A stretch of DNA of 64,000 bases from Mayamaea pseudoterrestris (lineage: Eukaryota > Bacillariophyta > Bacillariophyceae > Sellaphorales > Sellaphoraceae). The position numbers were made by a program, and so were the translations under genes. The stretch spans positions 1,116,001 through 1,180,000 of the forward strand of contig BROI01000005.1 of assembly GCA_027923505.1 (NCBI GenBank). The letters are read 5' to 3'. This document shows, piece after piece, positions 58,301-64,000 of this stretch. The notes under the pieces are model-generated. The model had not been told where the DNA came from. It was given only the letters and a program-made list of their open reading frames with translations, and did not search any database. Within the stretch, counting starts at the first letter, position 1. Each line of letters begins with the position of its first letter.

Positions 58301-60238
58301 AGACATTGGCGGATCGTTCAGAAAAGAAACGTCGATACCTTCCTTGTCGTCGATATCTTCAGCGGCTGGTTCAAACATTGCTTCAATTTCGACCATCGCA
58401 GATTGTCCGTCGTCGAGGCCATTCGGCGAAAACCACTGCAGCACAGGCTCAAATGGAATACACAACAGACCATGGCAAGCAGCCTCGATAGAGCATAGAT
58501 TCACGTCAAATAGACCAAGCGGGTTGAAGACGATGTCGACTTGCAACGTTGGAACTGGGCTATCTGAACTCGAATAAGCATGAATCACCGGTATCGACGC
58601 GACGTCATCACTCCACTGGACGCATACGCCACGTTGACTGGACGAGTGGGAAAAAGCTGTCGCATTCTCAGTCCGTACTTTTCCTTTCCAAGGATTGAGT
58701 GACACAATGGCATGCACTTGGGATCCGACGGGGCACGACAGCCTCTGGGCACGAAGCACACGAACATGAAAGATTCCGCGCTTATTCATCTGACTCTCAA
58801 ACGCACGTCCGCTTGATATCCACGAAGCCGTAACCTCGCGTGGCTCGCAATTCGACCAAATTTCAACATGATGAGGGATGGTGGGAGCGTGATCATCAAC
58901 GTTGCCTTTATTTATTAACCCTTGTGCCTGGCCCAATGACGTAAACCCGCTCTCTATACTCGTGGCATCATTGACAAGTCCCGCTAACAATCCCGTTTCT
59001 CGACTATCAAGTGGAATGGAGTAAGGGGTTGTATCTTGCGCCGGTGAATGATTCAAGACAGACGACACGGACCAAGAAGAAAGAATTGACTGAACCTGCT
59101 GTACTTCAAAGGACTCCTGTATATCCGAAGTGCCTGGCGCTGGTAGTCGAGTAACAACTGGAGGCGACGACCCAGGAAGAGGATGAGTCAGCATTTGCTG
59201 TAAATAATCTGATACCAATTGATCATCAGCGTCGGCCATGACGGATACGCCTTGCGTTTGCGCGGTAGCACTGATTGTTAAACCGCCCCTCGTCGACAGG
59301 GAGCCGCTAGTTGAACCATACATTCCAAATGACTGCGGACTGTTTAATTGATCATGCACATCTTCGTCCGCATTCGCAATTGAATTAACTTCAAGCGGCC
59401 GAGGTATTAATCGCCTTGGTGACATCGTCGCTGTTTCACACATCTCTAGGCAGCCAGGAGAACTATTTGGACTCTGCACACATTTGGGAGTGTCCGTTGA
59501 CGAGGAAGAACCCGATATTTTCAATGGAGCAGCTGGTGGATGGGCATCTCGTGTAAATCGCGCACCAGCAGCTGCTGTACGTTCCAATTGCTCTCTGACT
59601 AAACTGTTGTTCGATTGGACAAAATCTGATACATTGGTATTAGATTCCTCGCTTTCGCCTGCCGCAAATTCTTTATGAGATGTTAAGAAATTCGCCTCAA
59701 TTTTTTCACCAGGGTTACTCGCCATCATTGAATTTGACTTTAAAGCGGAATTTGGAATAAGCAGCTCTCGCATCGCTCCCATTGTAAGATCTGGTATAGC
59801 ACCTGTCTCCATGGTACAATTGGAGATGAGATCATGGCATGGCAACAAAGGGGACGAAGCGCATTTTCCTTCGGCAATTCCCTCCGAAACATCGTCATAG
59901 TTTTGATGGTCGAGACGTCGTGTAGCGCGGCATAATTTACCATGCATAGATGAGTTGCCTGAACCTGGTGGCGTCGCATAGGCGCTTCGCTTCAAGCGGC
60001 CAGGCGCAGAACACTTGGTCGTTTGCTGCAAAGGTACTCTAGTCGGAATAATTGGATGTGTTATATGAATAAGTTCTTCCTCCTCGTCTTCCGCCAATGC
60101 TGGTGCTGGTTGAGCGGGTATGGTATTGTCTTCAATTTCGATTGTTGTCTGAGCAGGCTGACGCTTGTTGATTGTCACATCGTCCTGGAAAAGTGGAGAC
60201 GTTGGATCGACTAAAAAGTCATCGACAAGCCACTCCAT
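55361..60238 (-). CDS. Very large C1/C2-domain membrane protein with GRAM-like C-terminus
   Basis: 1625 residues in one exon, ATG at 60238. The first about 470 residues are low-complexity. A C2-like domain follows (about 480-600; GIFHVRVLRAQRLSCPVGSQ), then a C1-type zinc finger (about 680-730; HWKPATCCVCNRNIT ... CEVCAIDCCSDC), a second C2-like domain (about 800-900; FSIIRACILENPVEPHADAM), a membrane hairpin (about 1036-1077; STFDLAYIGSLPFFMLCITM), a third C2-like domain (about 1100-1300), another membrane segment (about 1390-1427; VFLAAVVAWSFFAVVPTRQL) and a GRAM/PH-like end (about 1490-1620). The order recalls MCTP and extended-synaptotagmin tethers, but a C1 finger with a GRAM end is not a standard combination. 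Lipid or calcium signalling at membrane contacts is a reasonable guess. Convergent with the WW gene. Confidence 0.78.
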   Translation of the reverse strand: MEWLVDDFLVDPTSPLFQDDVTINKRQPAQTTIEIEDNTIPAQPAPALAEDEEEELIHITHPIIPTRVPLQQTTKCSAPGRLKRSAYATPPGSGNSSMHGKLCRATRRLDHQNYDDVSEGIAEGKCASSPLLPCHDLISNCTMETGAIPDLTMGAMRELLIPNSALKSNSMMASNPGEKIEANFLTSHKEFAAGESEESNTNVSDFVQSNNSLVREQLERTAAAGARFTRDAHPPAAPLKISGSSSSTDTPKCVQSPNSSPGCLEMCETATMSPRRLIPRPLEVNSIANADEDVHDQLNSPQSFGMYGSTSGSLSTRGGLTISATAQTQGVSVMADADDQLVSDYLQQMLTHPLPGSSPPVVTRLPAPGTSDIQESFEVQQVQSILSSWSVSSVLNHSPAQDTTPYSIPLDSRETGLLAGLVNDATSIESGFTSLGQAQGLINKGNVDDHAPTIPHHVEIWSNCEPREVTASWISSGRAFESQMNKRGIFHVRVLRAQRLSCPVGSQVHAIVSLNPWKGKVRTENATAFSHSSSQRGVCVQWSDDVASIPVIHAYSSSDSPVPTLQVDIVFNPLGLFDVNLCSIEAACHGLLCIPFEPVLQWFSPNGLDDGQSAMVEIEAMFEPAAEDIDDKEGIDVSFLNDPPMSSRQALNVDENSHSEVSMSLQSTSRVDPRAFARPHLLRTLSHWKPATCCVCNRNITRGFRGRSAYRCEVCAIDCCSDCQVQVDAKLPCCSDAAEQARNKAIQNRLTVESILNTVAPVDGPDSSLQSGSEHSRGERAKMLAAALGDSTDTGRGIGTVTFSIIRACILENPVEPHADAMLLTEQSLRLRHGDYYVRVASSDNLRTKRTQTVQSTSRPKFANNEISFNVTHYGSEFLVELIDATNDKPIGKTLITTQCLLQLHRDALVEQSISSYFSLLLGQAKYESLHLKLALRSGVKRGFGYDFFVESKSAATATAELLSPGAITGIVELHAIMEEDKSSLYGREPYICPRRPAQQFDMAALQLHLKRMTNIVKDVKRGIDGYKYVVSWRNPFLTSFSLVVYIRFWSTFDLAYIGSLPFFMLCITMIFLAFARKLGRLKRTILNRAMDANEKSAKTTANYSLHRPAGLLRVAVKEGKNFRSELGLAGKVACAVFWDPSRFVDDKEKEMRGLVDASAVTQHEIASTTFQYGFSPKWENLIESALSKRLKLLIPNQTGDEFFQYESDQSYAAFPVLQPFSRINDDSVVLQPWHTAGAAVVFELRFIDSVSLLPGSSFVSGYVIIPFSRLLEQQRIAGWFDVATVDSRQHDATGEVPQIFLSIKWDGPVSDPALASEIEKESAIVVQEEYLRSSLANNDKRLGLLGNSVGAFNTMLGLSDQLAMVQNILAVVLDFIGALRNMFNFADPNKSAMVFLAAVVAWSFFAVVPTRQLVMIGGVFQYAFTFWTRFGHLFSGSQVLIKPKVLPNNDQSTGCAPSRYGTWLRNAFLGLPTDEDIRKTYFWDTRRNQEELHAIRTTEKRTARLKRLWRAQWYSQVLILRIANDGTGEKRSGFAIIQGRRFIWWSSVEDFDNGEEYSGHVNLTGHAGLATPSPVEMRFLDQEDFCRVVCIFGHQEKVTVVAPSESVKDKLELAVHFATSCKQD

Positions 60239-60410
60239 ATTGGCTGTTAGTTACGCTTAGAAACTACCTCGCATTTACAAGTATCACTTGCGTTATACTT
60301 ATATTTGTGCTGTCGGGGGCGTACAGTTTTACGACGTAATGCAATGAAGCAATCATGGCGCGACAGTAAAAGAAGAAAAAACCAGAACCTGTTGAATACT
60401 TAAGCCATAA

Positions 60411-60747
60411 TGACGCAGTTTTCACTGGCACTCGTTTCATACTTATGCCTTGTGACGCAATTATCACTGGCACTCGTTTCGCTATATTGCCTTGTGACGC
60501 AGTTTTCACTGGCACTTGTTTCGTAATATTGCCTCATGACACAGCTTTCACTGGCACTCGTTTCATTCAATTTTCTTGCTGACGCAGTTTTCACTGGCAT
60601 TTGTTTCGTACTATTGCCTTATGACGTAGTTTTCACTGGCACTCGGTTTGTACTATTGCCTTATGACGTAGTTTTCACTGGCACTTGTTTCGTACTATTG
60701 CCTTATGACGTCGTTTTCACTAGCACTCGTTTCGTACTATTGCCTGC
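60411..60747 (+). repeat. 42-bp minisatellite, eight copies
   Basis: Eight tandem units start at 60411, 60453, 60495, 60537, 60580, 60622, 60664 and 60706; seven are 42 bp apart and one step is 43. The core is TGACGYAGTTTTCACTGGCA followed by a CTCGTTTCGTACTATTGCCT-like half. Units 1-5 begin TGACGC except unit 4 (TGACAC); units 6-8 begin TGACGT. Because 42 is divisible by 3, both strands stay open through the array and predict 14-residue repeats, but these do not resemble a known protein. Confidence 0.95.
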
Positions 60748-60748
60748 G

Positions 60749-60756
60749 TACCGGTA
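60749..60756. promoter_or_regulatory. TACCGGTA palindrome upstream of PRP5
   Basis: Perfect palindrome in GCGTACCGGTACAGTACGC, about 95 bp before the PRP5 start codon. It is flanked by further GTAC half sites. Function unknown. Confidence 0.35.
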
Positions 60757-60850
60757 CAGTACGCGAGATCAGTTCGCCTCCCCTTCCACACCATTGCTTG
60801 CTTTCAATGAATTGAAAAAACCATTCTCTGCAGCTTGTTCAAGCGTTACA

Positions 60851-63800
60851 ATGGCAGATTCGGCGGAGGAAAAAAAGAGAAAGCGTCTGGAAGCTTGGCG
60901 CCGAAAGAAGCAGATAGAAAATGCCGATGAAGCCCCTGGCAGCATAACGTCCGTGGCACCAGCCGCCAGCAGGGTTGCTCTCTCCCTATCATTCTCAAGT
61001 CTGAAGCAGAAACCTGGGAGGAAAAGTAACAAGCCACACGTTACCGTCCCTGTGAAAGATTCATTCTTTGACGCTGATGAAAAATCTGCTGACGAGGAAT
61101 CGTTGCGCCCCCAGCGACCTCTAATGGAGTTAGAAGCAGTTGTTGACAAGTCGACTTTACAACCATCACTTGCGAAAAAAAGACGACAGGGACCTCGATG
61201 GGATCAAACTAAGGAAGGCAGCAATATAAATTCATCCGTCGCGAACGAACCAGACGCACTCGATCAATTTATGAATCAGTTACAATCAGGCACGCAAGAC
61301 ATGGTTCGCACGCAGGACCTCAACATTAATGTTTCTGGATCCATGATGGGCACTGCTCACAAAAATTACAATGGTGTGTTAGTGACAAATGGACCAAAGT
61401 ATACACCAAATGACTGGATGAGTGACGCTGGGAGCGCTACGGAGGATGACGATGAGCAGGAGGAGGAAGCTCGCCGCCGATTGATCGATGCGCTGAAAGT
61501 GGCACCTGTTCCACCGTCGCCTGGTAACGACTTGATTCACGATGATGACGAACTTCCTATTCAACTTGCCTCGGAAGTAAAGTCAGAAAAGCTTCGGCGT
61601 GAACACCAGCTCAAGCAGCTGGAAATGGAGGCGCAGACAGCTCGCCAAGGATCGGAGCAAGCTCCAGACGTCGGTCGCTTGTATAACGATGACGGCGCCG
61701 TCATGGAAGAAGCTGAACGCACCTTGCAAGTTTTGCAGCAGGCGCCGGATGCGCTGACCGTATTGGCGGAACTTAACAAAAAAAAGGAGATTCAGTCTGT
61801 AGATCACGACATGATTGACTATCTACCGCTCGTCAAAAACCTGTATAGGGTGCCGCGTAGTCTGGCAAGTTTGACTCCTGATGAAGTCATTAATCGACGA
61901 GCAAAGCTACAAATTAAGGTCCGGGGACAAGGGGCTCCAGCGCCTGTGTCAAGTTTTCAGGAATGCGGACTTTCCGATAAGATTCTACAAACGCTCAAGG
62001 ACCAAGGAATATCGCAGCCGTTCCCTGTCCAAGCCCAATGCATTCCTTGCATCATGGCTGGTCGTGATGTTATTGGCATTGCCAAGACTGGCAGTGGCAA
62101 GACTTTGGCGTACTTGCTGCCCATGTTACGGCATATTCAGGCGCAACCTCCGTTAGCGTCGAACGAATCGGGACCAATTGGATTAGTACTCGCTCCGGCG
62201 CGCGAACTGGCCTTTCAGATTTTTTCTGTATGTCGTCAACTCGCCAAGCCGCTGGGATTAAAGTAAGTACATTGCATCTCTTGCGACGTTATTATGCAAA
62301 CTGGCCATTTGCTCAACCATTTCATGTTTGTTGCTGCGGCAGCCAACATGCATCATAGCAGTGTAACATGCGTGCTTTTTGTTCCTGTTATACATGCTGA
62401 TGTTCTTACCCTTGTGTTTTCTTTGATCTAGATCCACAGCAGTTTATGGTGGCGCCGGTGTTGCGGAACAGATTGCTGATTTGAAACGGGGTGTCAGTAT
62501 TGCAGTGTGTACCCCTGGCCGCCTCATTGATATATTAACCATGCAGGCAGGCAAACTTCTTTCGCTACAGCGAGTGTCCTACGTTGTCATGGATGAGTCA
62601 GATCGTCTTTATGACATGGGGTTCGCACCACAAATCACCGCTGTATTGACCGCAATTCGTCCCGATCGACAGACCATTCTATTTTCGGCAACATTCCCCA
62701 AAACAATTGAAGCACTTGCTCGAAAGTCATTGAAGTATCCTGTCGAGGTCATAGTGGGTGGGCGCTCAGTTGCATCAAACCAAATCACACAGTACGCCGA
62801 ACTATTGGACGAAGGTGACAAGTTTCTACGCCTTCTCATGATCCTAGGAGAGCAAGTAGAAGGAACAAAGAAGGTCCTTGTCTTTGTCGATACACAAGTC
62901 CGAGCTGACAATCTATTCGAACAATTGCTTCGGAATGGATATCCTACGCTGTCACTGCACGGTGGTAAGGAGCAAGAGGATCGCGATACAACCATTGCGG
63001 ACTTTAAGCGCAAGGATGGCCCCAATGTTCTCGTCGCAACTGGTGTTGCCGGTCGTGGTTTAGATGTTCCTGCCTGTACCTGTGTCATAAACTATTGTGC
63101 ACCCAACCACTTGGAGGCATACGTACATCAGGTGGGAAGGACTGGACGAGCGGGCAAGCAAGGTGTCGCATACACTTTTGTGAACGGTTCCAACGAAGCC
63201 AAGTACGCGCCAGTTATTGTGCGAGCACTCAGCGAGTCCGGCCAGGCCGAAAACATCGACCCGCGGCTGAAAAAGCTATCGGAAGACTACAAAGCAAAGG
63301 TTGAAAAGGGAGAGGCTAAGTTTGCTGGCAGCGGATTTAAAGGCAAAGGATATACATACGACTCAACTGAATTAAGCGACGCGCAAAAGGTGGCTCACTA
63401 CGAGAAGCGTCAAGCGCTTATTGAGGCAGGGATGCTCGATCCGGATGACGAAGATATGATTCAAGAAGAAGTCAAGTCACGCAAGGAGGAGCGAGCAGAG
63501 GATGGTAGGGCACAAGGAGCTACTCAAAAGCTTGAAATACCCGAACACTTGACTCCAGAGTTACTAGCGCTCCCTGGCATGAAGGATGCCTTGCTGCGCA
63601 AGGCTGGGATTGTACCGGAATCCGACAAGTCTAGTAGTCTGGCTGGTAACGACACGGAAGAAAACATTTACGATTCATCGCTCAGTGGCGCCGTCCGCCT
63701 GAGTGACACACATTGGCTGCAGGAAGTTGATATAAATGATTATCCTCGCGAAGCACGCTGGAAAGTGACTCAGCGTGAAACTACTGGTCGTCTCCAAGAT

Positions 63801-64000
63801 GAGTTTCGGACGGCCGTAACACTCAAGGGATCCTACTTTCCAGCCGGAAAAATGCCGTCAGGTAACGAGCGTCGACTGTATCTGCATTTGGAATCAACGA
63901 GCGAGCACAACGTGCAAAACTGCGTGCTTGAAATTCGTCGCCTTTTGAATGAAGAGACATTGCGAGTGAGCGTCAAGGGCACTGTTGGAGGTGGTAGTCA
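60851..64000 (+). CDS. PRP5: PRP5/DDX46 RNA helicase of the U2 snRNP, 3' end outside window
   Basis: DEAD-box ATPase that helps U2 snRNP engage the branch point. Exons 60851-62262 and 62432 onward (169-nt intron, GTAAGT...GATCTAG) give about 993 residues before the edge. The N-terminus is RS/KR-rich (EEKKRKRLEAWRRKKQ) and includes the acidic DDDEQEEE and SDAGSATEDDDE region typical of PRP5, then the RVPRSL...L-x-x-R block. Helicase motifs: Q motif, I AKTGSGKT (about 411), Ia APARELA (usually APTREL), II DESD at 62592-62603 instead of DEAD, III SAT, V ATGVAGRGLD, VI HQVGRTGRAG. The C-terminal DINDYPREARWKVTQRE block matches DDX46. Start at 60851 is the first ATG of the ordered protein; the frame is open to an ATG in the minisatellite. 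Confidence 0.93.

Larger units (their letters stand above)
60239..60850. promoter_or_regulatory. Divergent promoter region with 42-bp tandem array
   Basis: About 610 bp between the starts of the C1/C2 protein (60238, minus) and PRP5 (60851, plus). Most of it is the 42-bp minisatellite (60411-60747), followed by TACCGGTA (60749-60756) about 95 bp before the PRP5 ATG. Confidence 0.6.

Noticed and set aside
60264-60600. Minus-strand frames in the minisatellite with ETSASENCVTRQY-type repeats
   Set aside because: The 42-bp period keeps all frames open automatically; repeats of this kind are expected from the array and no start or domain supports translation.
1-64000. Mobile elements, virus-derived elements, CRISPR arrays, tRNA or rRNA genes
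   Set aside because: No transposase, reverse transcriptase, integrase, capsid or terminal repeats were recognised, and no convincing tRNA or rRNA sequence was seen by eye; a tRNA scan would be needed to exclude a tRNA fully.

Overview
The window is nuclear DNA from a photosynthetic stramenopile, most likely a diatom. The signs are a fucoxanthin chlorophyll a/c-type antenna gene with a textbook bipartite plastid presequence (signal peptide ending in an ASAFAP-type motif), three further proteins with the same kind of presequence (ClpS, a helicase-associated-repeat protein and an unknown protein), short spliceosomal introns (about 70-170 nt, GT-AG plus one GC-AG), very compact gene spacing, and a TLC-type nucleotide transporter. 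The species cannot be named from the sequence alone. I saw no transposon, virus-derived element, CRISPR array or bacterial-type operon. About 36 protein genes alternate between strands, as divergent pairs sharing 200-600 bp promoters or convergent pairs with 0-350 bp between stops.

Layout. 1-5.5 kb: eIF4E (cut by the left edge), an S1-domain protein, a conserved unknown, and a class I histone deacetylase. 5.8-15.5 kb: MMS19, a tandem AAA+ ATPase, a large unknown, and DRE2; MMS19 and DRE2 both act in cytosolic Fe-S protein assembly. 15.8-25.3 kb: a single-pass membrane protein, an LLPH-like nucleolar protein, a Tim17-like membrane protein, Ku80, an RRM protein, a plastid helicase-associated-repeat protein and a Tudor-like protein. 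25.5-33.8 kb: 3-ketoacyl-CoA reductase, a plastid unknown, a J-domain protein with C-terminal beta repeats, LAS1, a stand-alone relative of those repeats, and PRP31. 33.8-41.8 kb: a CTG microsatellite, a PPR protein, WDR12/YTM1, a TLC-type transporter, an unknown, and the antenna protein. 42.3-52.5 kb: an E(z) H3K27 methyltransferase, a small membrane protein, a nucleostemin-type GTPase, VPS37, a TEX264-like protein, ClpS and an ABC1-type kinase broken by an in-frame stop. 52.7-64 kb: a WW-domain protein, a 1625-residue C1/C2 membrane protein, a 42-bp minisatellite and PRP5/DDX46 (cut by the right edge).

Most genes are housekeeping. Themes are ribosome biogenesis (LLPH-like, Nop6-like RRM, LAS1, WDR12, nucleostemin), splicing (PRP31, PRP5), chromatin repression (HDAC, E(z)), Fe-S assembly (MMS19, DRE2) and plastid function (antenna, ClpS, two plastid unknowns).

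The observations most worth pursuing are: the eight-copy 42-bp minisatellite that places a TGACG (CRE/CCRE-like) site every four helical turns in a divergent promoter; a recurrent TACCGGTA palindrome near start codons; the paired J-domain and stand-alone beta-repeat genes; the DESD version of the DEAD box in PRP5; the GC-AG intron of ClpS; the in-frame stop in the ABC1 kinase; and the shared CTAG stop of two convergent genes.
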